A program made the position numbers and the translations under genes. Shown here piece after piece: positions 16,105 to 24,748 of a DNA stretch of 52,613 nt. Under the pieces are notes generated by a model, which saw only the letters and a list, made by a program, of their open reading frames with translations, ran no database searches and was not told the origin of the DNA. Every line of letters begins with the position of its first letter. The first letter of the stretch is position 1. The DNA is taken from the NCBI RefSeq assembly GCF_027853915.1, contig NZ_JAQGLA010000047.1, positions 1 through 52,613 of the forward strand, in the 5' to 3' direction. This DNA comes from Saccharopolyspora oryzae. Its GTDB lineage: Bacteria; Actinomycetota; Actinomycetes; Mycobacteriales; Pseudonocardiaceae.

Positions 16105-17907
16105 CTAGAAGTCCCGGTAGCTCGACGGCGCTTCGCCCAGCACCGGCGGCGCCACCAGACGGCTGCCGCCGTCGCCCTCGTCGTCGTCGAAGAGCTCGTC
16201 GGCCTCGATCAGGAACTGCGGCACGACGGTGCTCCCGCTCTCGCCCGGCTTGTAACCGGCGCCGACCTGCAGGTCGTTGTCGTTGCGGCGCTCTTCCTTG
16301 AAGTCGTCGGCCGACCACGTGGTGTTCCGGCCGTAACCGGCCCGCGCCGAACCGCCCGTCCAACCACCGGACGAGCCCATCGGCCCGAACCCGCCGTCGG
16401 CGCGCTGCGCGAACTTCGGTGCACGCGCCGCGACCGGACGAGCCTCCTCCTTCGGCGGCGGAGCCGGAGCGGGCTCCGGCGGACGCGGCGGCTCCGCGCG
16501 CGGCGGAGCCGGCTGCGGCGGACGACCGGGCGGCCGACCGGCAGGCGGAGCACCGTCCGGCGCCGGAGGCGGCGGGCCCGGAGCGACCGGCGGACGCGGG
16601 GGCGGACCGCCAACGGCGGGAGCACCCGGCGGCGGACCCTGCGGAGCAGGGCCGTTCGGCTCGGCCGGAGGCGGACCCGCGAAGCGGGGACCCGCCGACG
16701 GCGGAGCATCCGGCGGCAGCGGACGGCCCGGAGGGCCGTCGAGCGGAGCGTCGGCCTGCGGAGCAGGGGCGTGCGGCGGAGCCGCATCGGGCCGCGGCGG
16801 AGCCGGGAGCGGGCCGCTCGGCGGACCGTCGGGCCCGGCCTCGTGCCGGGGCGGGCCGTCGGGCGCGGGCGGCGGCGGGACGTCCAGCGGTCCCGACGGC
16901 GGACCCTCGCGCCGGGACGGGCCGTCAGCGCCCAGCTGGCCGAAACCACCGCTCGGCGGACCGGTTTGCAGCGGCGGTTCGCCGTTCGGGCCCTGCGGTG
17001 GGCCGTCCGGGCGCGGCGGCGGAGCTTCGTGCCTCGGTGGCGCCTCGTTGGGCGGCTGGGCGTTCTGGCGGAGCTTGCCGATGGGAGCGCTGGGCGGACC
17101 CACCCGGATCGGCGGGCCGAGCTCGTCCGGGCTCGGGGGGCCTTCGCGCCGCGGCGGAGGGCTGTCCGGGCGCGGCGGCGGGCCATCCGGTCCGACCTGG
17201 GCGACGGCACCGCTCGGCGGGCCCATCTGCGGCGGCGGGCCGTCGGGCACATCACGACGCGGCGGCGGACCATCGGGTGCCTCGTGGCGCGGCGGCGGAC
17301 CGTCGATCAGTCCGGACTCGTAGCGGTGGCCATCCGGGCGCGGCGGGCCGTCGATCGGGGCCTGCGGTGGCGGGCCCTCGCGGCGCGGCGGCGGACCGGG
17401 TTCGGCTCGCGGACCGTCCGGTCCGGGCTGGGCGAAGGCGCCGCTCGGCGGACCGTCGGGCGCCAGCGAACCGGTCAGGGATCCGCTCATGGCGCTGGGG
17501 CGGGACGGCGGCGCCGGCAGGTCGCCGTCCAGGGAGCCGGACAGCTCCGGTTCGGCCGGGCCGCCGAGGTCTCCGGACAGGGACTTGCCTGCCGCGGGCG
17601 GCTTCGGGCGGTCCGGCGCCGGGCGGGTGGCTTGGAGCTGCCTGCGCTGCTCCTGTTCGAAGCGCTCCGGCAGCTGCTCGACGCGCTGCCAGAACGCGAA
17701 CGGGTGCGGTTCGCCGGTCATGGCCGCGAACTCGGCGCGCAGGTCGAAGCGCACCGGGCGCGGCGCCGGCCGGGCGCCTCCGGGTGCGGGCGGCTCGCCG
17801 AGCGAGCCGCGCATCGGTGCGTCCGAACGGCGTCCGCCAGGACCGGCCTGTTGCGCGTCGAAGCCCGCGGGCTCCGGCGCGGACGCCGGATTCTGCGGTG
17901 ACGTCAC
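16105..17907 (-). CDS. Very proline-rich protein, probable EspG partner
   Basis: 600-aa protein from GTG 17907 with GGGGG about four bases upstream. Residues about 45-90 hold the only globular-looking part (RFDLRAEFAAMTGEPHPFAF, then charged helices). Residues about 90-500 are low-complexity, with repeated GPP, DGPP, RREGPP and DGPPSG units. The C terminus is different: residues about 510-600 contain WTGGSARAGYGRNTTWSADD and end SRLVAPPVLGEAPSSYRDF, similar in style to the ends of PPE-like proteins in Pseudonocardiaceae. An N-terminal PPE domain is not seen. It is co-oriented with EspG, which suggests a secreted or surface substrate. Function is inference. Confidence 0.72.
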   Translation of the reverse strand: MTSPQNPASAPEPAGFDAQQAGPGGRRSDAPMRGSLGEPPAPGGARPAPRPVRFDLRAEFAAMTGEPHPFAFWQRVEQLPERFEQEQRRQLQATRPAPDRPKPPAAGKSLSGDLGGPAEPELSGSLDGDLPAPPSRPSAMSGSLTGSLAPDGPPSGAFAQPGPDGPRAEPGPPPRREGPPPQAPIDGPPRPDGHRYESGLIDGPPPRHEAPDGPPPRRDVPDGPPPQMGPPSGAVAQVGPDGPPPRPDSPPPRREGPPSPDELGPPIRVGPPSAPIGKLRQNAQPPNEAPPRHEAPPPRPDGPPQGPNGEPPLQTGPPSGGFGQLGADGPSRREGPPSGPLDVPPPPAPDGPPRHEAGPDGPPSGPLPAPPRPDAAPPHAPAPQADAPLDGPPGRPLPPDAPPSAGPRFAGPPPAEPNGPAPQGPPPGAPAVGGPPPRPPVAPGPPPPAPDGAPPAGRPPGRPPQPAPPRAEPPRPPEPAPAPPPKEEARPVAARAPKFAQRADGGFGPMGSSGGWTGGSARAGYGRNTTWSADDFKEERRNDNDLQVGAGYKPGESGSTVVPQFLIEADELFDDDEGDGGSRLVAPPVLGEAPSSYRDF

Positions 17908-18460
17908 GATTCCCCCAGGTACTTGGGACGGTCGATTAGCCTCGCGACATCCGGCTCAGTCCGGATGGCGGGCGCATTGGAACCGACGCGGTAGAGCATT
18001 CCGTCGTTCCCCGCTTCAACCGACCGCGACGCGGCAGCCAGGCGAACGGCGTCGCACGTGCGCCTCCCCGAGCGCACGGCGGGCTGTCACCTGCGTAAAT
18101 GCCGACATCGCGGGCCCCCTCGTTGCTTCTGTTACCGCCGAAGGACAGTAGCAGCTGACGTTCACCCGTACTGGTGTTTCCGGGAACAGCCACCCAGTTG
18201 CCGGTTCGATCAGCCAAAAGCACCGCATGACAAGGGAAAGCACCCACCCGGGGACCGGTGTCAACCGGTCGTGGGACCCCGTCGTCGCGCTTCCTCGGGT
18301 TGCGGGAATCCGAAGCTCGCAAAACGCCCAGAAAAACTAGACTATTCAGTGCCGTTAATCACTAAAGCCGGAACCGACGGTGGCGTAGGTAGGGATGGGA
18401 ACGCCACTGTTGTTCTCGGATCACCGCGTGGGCGGGAGGAAACACCAGGAAGGAATTGAC
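17908..18460. other. 553-bp divergent intergenic region, no gene recognised
   Basis: It lies between the divergent proline-rich gene and the SGNH hydrolase gene. Short ORFs on both strands have no Shine-Dalgarno, no recognisable motif and unlike codon use, so I list none. An AT-richer patch near 18336-18366 may hold the SGNH promoter. No riboswitch consensus was recognised. Confidence 0.5.
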
Positions 18461-19255
18461 ATGGCATCGCAGCGCAGCGCCGGCTCGGCCCGCTGGGACA
18501 GCTTCGTCGCGTTGGGGGACAGCTTCACCGAAGGCCTCGACGACCCCCGGCCGGACGGCGCGTTCCGGGGCTGGGCGGACCGGCTCGCCGAGCACCTCGC
18601 CGCGGACAACCCCAACTTGAGCTACGCGAACCTGGCCGTGCGCGGCAAGCTCATCCGCCAGATCGTCGACGACCAGGTCCCGCAGGCCGTCGAGCTGAAG
18701 CCCGGCCTGGTCTCGTTCACCGCCGGGGGCAACGACATCATCCGCCCCGGCAGCGACCCGGACACCGTGGCGCAGCTCTTCGAGTCCGCGGTCGCCGAAC
18801 TGCGGGCGGCGGGCATCGACGTGCTGATCGGCACCGGCTTCGACACCACCGAAACGCCCGTCCTGCGCCACGTCCGCGGGAAGGTCGGCACCTACAACTC
18901 GCACCTGCGCTCCATCGCGGACCGGTACGGCTGCTACGTGCTCGACCTGTGGTCGATGCGCGTGCTGCGGGACTCGCGGGCCTGGAGCGGCGACCGGCTG
19001 CACCTGTCGGCCGACGGCCACCGCCGAGTCGCGCTGCGCGCCTGCGAGGCGCTGGGCGTGGAGACCGGCGAGGACTGGCGCGAGCCGTGGCCGGACGCTG
19101 CGGAGACGTCGTGGCGGACCCAGCGCGCCGAGGACATCAAGTGGGCCCGGGAGTACCTGGCGCCGTGGATCGGTCGCCGGCTGCGCGGGGTGTCCAGCGG
19201 AGACGGCCGCGGGCCGAAGCGCCCGCAGCTGGAGAAGCTGACCGCCGCGAAATGA
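18461..19255 (+). CDS. SGNH/GDSL-family hydrolase
   Basis: The 264-aa esterase/lipase-fold enzyme starts at ATG 18461 with AGGAAGGA upstream. Block I is FVALGDSFTEGLDD with the nucleophile Ser, block II has a Gly at LAVRGKL, block III is SFTAGGNDIIRPG (Asn), and block V is LHLSADGHRRVA with the Asp and His. No signal peptide is visible, so it is probably cytosolic. The extended C terminus (about 215-264) has WAREYLAPWIGRRLRG and a basic tail. The substrate is unknown. Confidence 0.9.
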   Translation: MASQRSAGSARWDSFVALGDSFTEGLDDPRPDGAFRGWADRLAEHLAADNPNLSYANLAVRGKLIRQIVDDQVPQAVELKPGLVSFTAGGNDIIRPGSDPDTVAQLFESAVAELRAAGIDVLIGTGFDTTETPVLRHVRGKVGTYNSHLRSIADRYGCYVLDLWSMRVLRDSRAWSGDRLHLSADGHRRVALRACEALGVETGEDWREPWPDAAETSWRTQRAEDIKWAREYLAPWIGRRLRGVSSGDGRGPKRPQLEKLTAAK

Positions 19256-19625
19256 CCTGCGGATAGGACGAAGTGCGGACCTCCGGCCAGGCACACCCTG
19301 TTCGGCCGAAAGCCCGCACTCACCCCCATCGTCCATTCGGAAGGCGTCCCGAATGCTTCCGCCCCCCTTAGCGGCCGCCCCGGTCGAGCTCGAAAGAACG
19401 ACCGGGGCGACCGGGCGACAATCCCCCCTTGGACTCCCCCCAGAGCCGCCCTCAGTGCGGATCTCGCACGGCTGATCCGCACTGAACACAAAGTCCCAGC
19501 GGGCGCTGCACAACGGCTAAATGCGCGCTAAACGCATGCGAATCCGGTCGCGCGGGAACCCCCACCGGCGCGTTTCCCGGAATATTCATCTTAGGGGCGG
19601 GATCCCGACGATGCGAGCAAATCGA
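19256..19625. other. 370-bp convergent intergenic region with one hairpin
   Basis: It holds the hairpin at 19452-19485 between two convergent genes. No ORF with a ribosome binding site was found. Confidence 0.5.
19452..19485. terminator. Perfect 12-bp hairpin between convergent genes
   Basis: TCAGTGCGGATC (19452-19463) pairs exactly with GATCCGCACTGA (19474-19485) around a 10-base loop. No T-run follows. The position between convergent genes fits a terminator, though it is about 140-200 bp from both stops. Confidence 0.6.
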
Positions 19626-22451
19626 TCACGCGGGCGTGGCCAACGCGTCGAGCCGCTCCCGCGCCTCGGCCACCCGCGGCGAGCCCTCCGCCTCGAAGAT
19701 CGCCAGCGCCGTCTCCCACCTGGTGCGGGCCACCGCCAGGTCGCCGCGGCAGCGCGCCGTGTCGCCCAAGCCCAGGTAGGCCGCGGCTTGGCGCATCGCC
19801 GAACCGCACTTCAGCGCGACGTCGAGGGCGTCGTGGTGGTAGCGCTCGCCGTCGTCGAGGCGACCGAGCTCGATGCAGACCTCGCCGCAGTTGTTCAGCA
19901 CCATCGCCAAGGTGTCCAGGTCGTCGGCGGCGCGGTAGAGCGCTTCGGCCTCGCGCAGGTGCGCCAGCGCCTCCTCCAGCTCGCCGTTGATCTGCTCGAC
20001 CATCGCGAGGTTGTTCAGCGCCCCGGCCTCGAAGTAGGTGTCGCCGAGCGACCGGTAGACCCGCAGCGCGTCCTGGCAGTGCACCTTCGCCTCGTCGTAG
20101 CGCTTGAGCCGGAACAGCACGCTGGCCATGTTGATCTGCGTCATCGCCCGCCGCGAGGCGTCGTCGTTGGCCACCGCGACCCGGTAGGACTCGTCGTAGT
20201 GGGCCAGCGCCTCGTCCAGCTGCCCGGACCGCGAGTGCGCCACGCCCAGCCCGGCCGACATCAGCACCTCGCCGGTCGGATCGGCCGCGGCTCGCGCGGA
20301 CTCCAGCCCGTCGGTGTAGACGCGGATCCAGTCCTCCCACGGGCAGCGCACCATCAGGTAGTTGAACTGCAACCGGGCCAGTTGCCAGGCGAGGTCGTGC
20401 ATGCCCCGCGCCTTGGCGGCCCGGACCGCGGCGATCAGGTTCGGCCACTCGGCGTCGAACCAGTCCAGCGCCTGGGCCCGGTCGGCGATCGCGGGCGGGC
20501 GGAGCGCGCTGACGAAGTTCAGCTCGTCGCGCGTCGGGCGCAGGAAGCGGCGCGCGTGGTCGGCCACGGCCAAGTAGTGGTTGAGCAGCCGGCGCAGCGC
20601 ACCGGTGTCGTCGCACTCGACCAGCAGGTCGCGGGCGTACACCCGCAGCAGGTCGTGCATGGCGAAGCGGTCCGGTTCCGGCTCGACGACCAGGTGCGCC
20701 AGCGCGAGCGTCCGCAGCCGGCGCTGCGCGCTGGGCGGATCGGTGTCGCACAGGGCCGCGACGGCGTCGGCGGTGAAGGTGTGGCCGGGCACCAGGCCGA
20801 GCAGCCGGAACGTCTCGGCGTGCACCGGGTGCAGGCTCCGGTAGGAGATGTCGAAGGCGCGGCGCACGCTGGTGTCCGCGTCGTCGTCGATGTCCAACGC
20901 GCGCAGGCGGTTCCGCTCGTCGGTTAGCTCGTGCACCAGGTCGGACACCCCGCGCGCCGGGTTCGCGGCCAGCCTCGCCGCGGCGATGCGCAGCGCCAGC
21001 GGCAGGCCGCCGCATAGCGCCGCGAGCTCGGCCGCCGCGGCCGGTTCGGACGCCGACTTGCCCGGCACGCGCGCGCGGTCGAGCAGCTCGATCGCCGCTT
21101 CGGTGGGCAGCGTCTCCAGCGGCAGCACCCTCGCTCCGCTGCGCACCACCAGTCCGTCCAGCCGCCGCCGGCTGGTCACCAGCACCATCGACTCCGCGCT
21201 GCCCGGCAGCAGCGGGCGGACCTGCTCGGAGTCGCGCGCGTTGTCCAGCAAGACCAGCACCCGCCGCTTGGCCAGCAGCGACCGGTACAGCGCGGCGCGG
21301 TCGTCCAGCTCCACCGGGATCGCCTCGGCGGCCACGCCGAGCGCCTTCAACATGCTGGTCAGCGCCTCGCCGGGGCTCAGCGGTTCGCGCTCGGAGTCGT
21401 AGCCGCGCAGCGAGGCGTAGAGCTGGCCGTCGGGGAACTCCTGCTCGACGCGGTGCGCCCAGGTCAGCGCGAGCGCGCTCTTGCCGACGCCGGCGATCCC
21501 GGTGAGCACCGCGAGCAGGCTGGAGCCGCGTTCGCGCTCGGCCAGCAGCCGGTCCAGCTCGCCGAGCTCGTGGCGGCGACCCACGAACCCGGCCGGGGCC
21601 GGGGGCAGCTCGGCCGGGGTGGGGCGCTTGATGCCCAGCGCCGGTTCCGAGCGGTGCTGCGGGCTGCGCAGCGCCGGATCGTCGCGGAGCACCTGCTCGT
21701 AGAGGTTGCGCAGGTCGGGGCCCGGGTCGAGGCCGAGCTCGTCGGAGAGCCTGCGGCGCAGCTCGTGGAACTTGGACTGCGCTTCGGCGCGGTGCCCGGC
21801 GCGGTAGCTGGCGAGCATCAGCTGCCCGGTCAGGCGCTCGCGCAGCGGGTACCGGTCGACGAGCGTGGACAGCTCCAGCACCAGCTGGTGGTGACGCCCC
21901 AGGTCCAGGTCAGCGTCGACCCGCTCCTCCAGCGCGAGCAGCCGCAGCTCGTCCAGGTTGGGGGCGACCATCCGGTACAGGCGGCTGCTGGTGATGTCGG
22001 TGAGCACCGGACCGCGCCAGAGGCTCAGCGCTTCGCCCAGCACGCGTGAGCGCTCCGCCGGGTCGAGGCCGTGCGCGCGGTTGATCAGGGCGCGGGCGCG
22101 GTGCGCGTCGATCCGCTCGGCGTCGACGCTCAGCAGGTAGCCGGGCGGGCGGGTGACGATCTCGGGGCCGTCCGGCCCACCTGCGCCGAAGAGCTTGCGC
22201 AGTCGGGAGACGTAGCCCTGGATGATGGTGCGCGCGGTGGCCGGCGGGTCGTGCTCCCAGATGGTGTCGATCAGCCGGTCCATGGACACGATCTGGTTCG
22301 GCTCGAGCAGCAGGCAGGTGAGCAGCGCGCGGACCTGGACGCTGCCCATCGGGCGCGCGACGCCGTCGACGAGCACCTCGAGCGGACCGAGCACGCGGAA
22401 CTCGAATCCCGTGGCCGGTGCTCCGCTCGGTCTGTCGTACGGCGCCATCAT
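19626..22451 (-). CDS. AfsR/SARP-type regulator (Trans_reg_C, BTAD, NB-ARC, TPR)
   Basis: The 941-aa regulator has, in order, an OmpR-like winged helix (about 18-105: FRVLGPLEVLVDG, VRALLTCLLLEPNQIVS, YVSRLRKLFG), a BTAD domain (about 110-260), an NB-ARC ATPase (about 295-560) with Walker A TGIAGVGKSALAL and Walker B RVLVLLDNA, and a TPR-rich C terminus (about 690-935). The family (AfsR) activates secondary metabolism. No biosynthetic cluster is adjacent, so the target is probably elsewhere. AGGAG directly abuts ATG 22451; the next codon is also ATG and may be the true start. Confidence 0.92.
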   Translation of the reverse strand: MMAPYDRPSGAPATGFEFRVLGPLEVLVDGVARPMGSVQVRALLTCLLLEPNQIVSMDRLIDTIWEHDPPATARTIIQGYVSRLRKLFGAGGPDGPEIVTRPPGYLLSVDAERIDAHRARALINRAHGLDPAERSRVLGEALSLWRGPVLTDITSSRLYRMVAPNLDELRLLALEERVDADLDLGRHHQLVLELSTLVDRYPLRERLTGQLMLASYRAGHRAEAQSKFHELRRRLSDELGLDPGPDLRNLYEQVLRDDPALRSPQHRSEPALGIKRPTPAELPPAPAGFVGRRHELGELDRLLAERERGSSLLAVLTGIAGVGKSALALTWAHRVEQEFPDGQLYASLRGYDSEREPLSPGEALTSMLKALGVAAEAIPVELDDRAALYRSLLAKRRVLVLLDNARDSEQVRPLLPGSAESMVLVTSRRRLDGLVVRSGARVLPLETLPTEAAIELLDRARVPGKSASEPAAAAELAALCGGLPLALRIAAARLAANPARGVSDLVHELTDERNRLRALDIDDDADTSVRRAFDISYRSLHPVHAETFRLLGLVPGHTFTADAVAALCDTDPPSAQRRLRTLALAHLVVEPEPDRFAMHDLLRVYARDLLVECDDTGALRRLLNHYLAVADHARRFLRPTRDELNFVSALRPPAIADRAQALDWFDAEWPNLIAAVRAAKARGMHDLAWQLARLQFNYLMVRCPWEDWIRVYTDGLESARAAADPTGEVLMSAGLGVAHSRSGQLDEALAHYDESYRVAVANDDASRRAMTQINMASVLFRLKRYDEAKVHCQDALRVYRSLGDTYFEAGALNNLAMVEQINGELEEALAHLREAEALYRAADDLDTLAMVLNNCGEVCIELGRLDDGERYHHDALDVALKCGSAMRQAAAYLGLGDTARCRGDLAVARTRWETALAIFEAEGSPRVAEARERLDALATPA

Positions 22452-22756
22452 CTCCTAATCCGATTCCCGCTCATGTTTTCGTTGAGCCTTCAGACAGTCT
22501 CGACCAAGGTCCACATCGAGTCCACACCCCGGGCGAACCTCGCCCCGGGGCCGACACACCGTAACGAGGAGTCGATGCAGGCGGCCGGAATGCCGAGCAG
22601 CCCTCACCCCAATGGAGGAATGCGCGGTATGACCCGAATGCGATCCGCGACGACCCGCCGTTGACCACGAACGTCTCCCCGTCGATGAACACGCCAAGTA
22701 AAGTTTGGACCAGTCGATCACCCGAACGAGGACACTGCGGAAGGAGAGCCCCACCC
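22452..22756. other. 305-bp divergent intergenic region
   Basis: It separates the AfsR-like gene and the ADP-ribosylglycohydrolase gene and should hold both promoters. No conserved site, repeat or supported ORF was seen. Confidence 0.4.
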
Positions 22757-23791
22757 GTGCGCACACCATCCACAGTGGTCGATCGCGCGGTGGCCTGCCT
22801 GCTCGGCGGGGCTCTGGGCGACGCGCTCGGCAGCCCGGTCGAGTACGCGCAGCTGGACGACATCCGGGCCGAGTTCGGCCAGGACGGAGTGTCCGAACCA
22901 CCACCTCAAGCGCTGCTGGGCGACGCCACGCAGATGACGCTGTTCACCGGCGAGGGCTTCTTGCACGCCTGGACGACCGGCAACAACGGCGGCCCCTGGC
23001 GCCCGGTCGAGTCCACCGCAGCCGCTTACCGACGGTGGTTGATCACCCAGCAGGAGGACAAACCTCAACCCGGCGCGACCGGTCTGCTGGCCGAGCCCGA
23101 GCTGTACGCCAGCCGGGCTCCCGGCCTGACCAGCCTCCGCTCGCTCCAAGAGCCCGAACTGGGCACCCCGGACCGGCCGCGCAACAGCTCGAAGGGCTGC
23201 GGCGGGGTCGACCGCAGCGCGCCCCTCGGCCTGGCGCCCAGCGCCGAGATGGCCTACCAGCTGGCCTGCCAGTGCGCCGCGCTCACCCACGGCGGAGTCG
23301 GCGGCTGGGCCTCGGCCGGGGCGATGGCGCTGATCGTGCACCTGGTCGCGGTCCAGGACCGCAAGCTGCCGGCCGCCGTGGACCAGGCCGCCGGGCGGGT
23401 GCTGCGCGAGGACGCCGAAACCGCGAGCGCGCTGGCCGAGGCCGCGACGCTGGCCCGGCTCGGCGCCAGCGTCGGCCACATCGAACGCCTGGGACAGGGC
23501 TGGATCGGCCCGGAAGCGCTGGCCATCGGCGTCTACTGCGCGCTGGCCCTGCCGAAGCCGGAGCAGTTCGCGGACGCGGTGCGGCTCGCGGCCAACCACT
23601 CCGGGCACAGCGACTCCACCGCGGCCCTGACCGGGGCCATCCTCGGCGCCCGCCACGGCACGGCGGTCCTCCCCCGCCCGTGGCTGGCCCGCCTCGAACT
23701 GGCGGACGTGATCGAGCGGATCGGGCACGACCTCGGAGCGTCCTGCTCCGGAACCCAGTTCAACGAACGCCGCTACCTCGGCCTCGCCTGA
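22757..23791 (+). CDS. ADP-ribosylglycohydrolase (DraG) family protein
   Basis: The 344-aa all-helical protein has the DraG family motifs: ACLLGGALGDALGSPVE at the N terminus, LLGDATQMTLFTGEG (metal-binding positions), LTHGGVGGWASAGAMALIV, and the C-terminal NHSGHSDSTAALTGAILG which supplies the second metal site. The family removes ADP-ribose from modified proteins or small molecules using two Mg ions. GTG 22757 is chosen, with AAGGAG about ten bases upstream. In the last motif His stands where many family members have Gly-Asp (SGHSDS against GGDSDT), so activity should not be assumed. It is convergent with the K+ channel gene, eight bases apart. Confidence 0.87.
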   Translation: MRTPSTVVDRAVACLLGGALGDALGSPVEYAQLDDIRAEFGQDGVSEPPPQALLGDATQMTLFTGEGFLHAWTTGNNGGPWRPVESTAAAYRRWLITQQEDKPQPGATGLLAEPELYASRAPGLTSLRSLQEPELGTPDRPRNSSKGCGGVDRSAPLGLAPSAEMAYQLACQCAALTHGGVGGWASAGAMALIVHLVAVQDRKLPAAVDQAAGRVLREDAETASALAEAATLARLGASVGHIERLGQGWIGPEALAIGVYCALALPKPEQFADAVRLAANHSGHSDSTAALTGAILGARHGTAVLPRPWLARLELADVIERIGHDLGASCSGTQFNERRYLGLA

Positions 23792-23799
23792 CCGGCGGA

Positions 23800-24297
23800 T
23801 CAGGCGCGGGTCGCCCTCGTTCGGAGGACGGCCACCGCCATGCCCAGGAAGCCGATGTTGAACGCCATCTGGACGGCCGCCACCGCCCGCGCGAACTGCG
23901 AGATCGCGTGCACGTCACCGAATCCGACGGTGCTGGTGATCGACAGGGAGAAGTACAGGGCGTCGGTCTTGGTGCGCAGCGAGGCGATCACGTCCGGCTG
24001 GTGGCGGGCGATCGCGAAGTAGACGGCGGCGAAGAACAGAACCGCCAGGTAGAGCGCGGCCACGACGCCCGCGATCGAGCTCCCGCGGCGCCCGTCGCCG
24101 TGCCGGAACCGGTGCACCTGGACCATGATCAACGTCGAGATGGCCAGCAACCCCAGGTCGAAGACCACGACCGCGCCGACGGTTCCCCCGATCCCGAACA
24201 CGTCGAACGGCAGCGCGTAGTAGACGGCGGTGCACACCACCACGGCCCCCACCGTGGCGACCGCGTTGATCAGCGCCTCCCGCCGAGCACCACCCAC
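23800..24297 (-). CDS. Two-pore-helix-type potassium channel (Ion_trans_2)
   Basis: The 165-aa membrane protein has four hydrophobic segments (about 8-30, 38-62, 74-97, 135-158) and a selectivity filter TSTVGFGDVH (filter residues 123-128), the TVGFGD form of K+ channels. A VLFFAAVYFAIA helix precedes the pore and an AVQMAFNIGFLGMAVAV helix follows. No cytosolic regulatory domain is present. The reading frame stays open upstream to 24426 through the 44-bp hairpin repeat, but that part is repeat sequence, so I place the start at GTG 24297. Its Shine-Dalgarno is poor and the start is uncertain. Confidence 0.82.
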   Translation of the reverse strand: MGGARREALINAVATVGAVVVCTAVYYALPFDVFGIGGTVGAVVVFDLGLLAISTLIMVQVHRFRHGDGRRGSSIAGVVAALYLAVLFFAAVYFAIARHQPDVIASLRTKTDALYFSLSITSTVGFGDVHAISQFARAVAAVQMAFNIGFLGMAVAVLRTRATRA

Positions 24298-24349
24298 GAC
24301 CGCCAGGTTCGGCCACCCCGACCCCCACCGCCACCCGATCCCGGCCCCC

Positions 24350-24518
24350 GCAAGTTCAATGGAAATCAGACATCCGATTTCCATTGAACTTGCGGAAGTT
24401 CTCCACAGGTGACCCGAGTTGTCCACAGCCCCCGGCAGACGTCGGCGTGTCAGAGCCCAAAGGTCCCGACACGCCGAGGTCCCGACACGCCCGGGTGTGC
24501 AGTTTCAATTGAAACTGC
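24350..24518. repeat. Composite palindromic repeat, copy 3 (complete)
   Basis: The most complete copy: a perfect 44-bp hairpin (24350-24393, 18-base arms GCAAGTTCAATGGAAATC and complement, 8-base loop), GGAAG, TTCTCCACA (24399-24407), TTGTCCACA (24419-24427), a GGCGTGTCAG/CCGACACGCC pair, and the 20-bp CAATTG palindrome (24499-24518). It lies directly upstream of the K+ channel gene. Confidence 0.9.
24499..24518. repeat. CAATTG-centred palindrome, copy 7
   Basis: GCAGTTTCAATTGAAACTGC is a perfect 20-bp palindrome ending composite copy 3. Confidence 0.9.
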
Positions 24519-24684
24519 GGATGGGACTGAGCCTTTCCGCGCAAGTTCTTGTTGCGTTGTGCGATCAACTCTTGTTTGGTCGTGTGGCTCCGCGGGGCGG
24601 GGTACGCGCAGCTCGTGGACTTGGTCGAACGTGAGTCTTGCTCAGGAACAACGCCGTGCGCTGCGACGCTGTGGACATGAGGAA

Positions 24685-24726
24685 CCCGGTGCTTCCGTGC
24701 TGGAGGGCCAGCACGGAAGCACCGGG
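24685..24726. terminator. Strong terminator of the multicopper oxidase gene
   Basis: Arms CCCGGTGCTTCCGTGCTGG (24685-24703) and its exact complement (24708-24726) give a 19-bp stem with a 4-base loop. It is 22 bp beyond the 3' end of the minus-strand oxidase gene. Confidence 0.88.
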
Positions 24727-24748
24727 TGAGGGGTTTGGTGGCGGGTGA

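Noticed and set aside
17936..18459. Short ORFs in the gap between the proline-rich gene and SGNH gene
   Set aside because: No Shine-Dalgarno, mixed amino-acid composition and no motif on either strand.
24519..24684. Decayed transposase between composite repeat copy 3 and the oxidase terminator
   Set aside because: No frame gives recognisable transposase motifs and no terminal repeats were seen.
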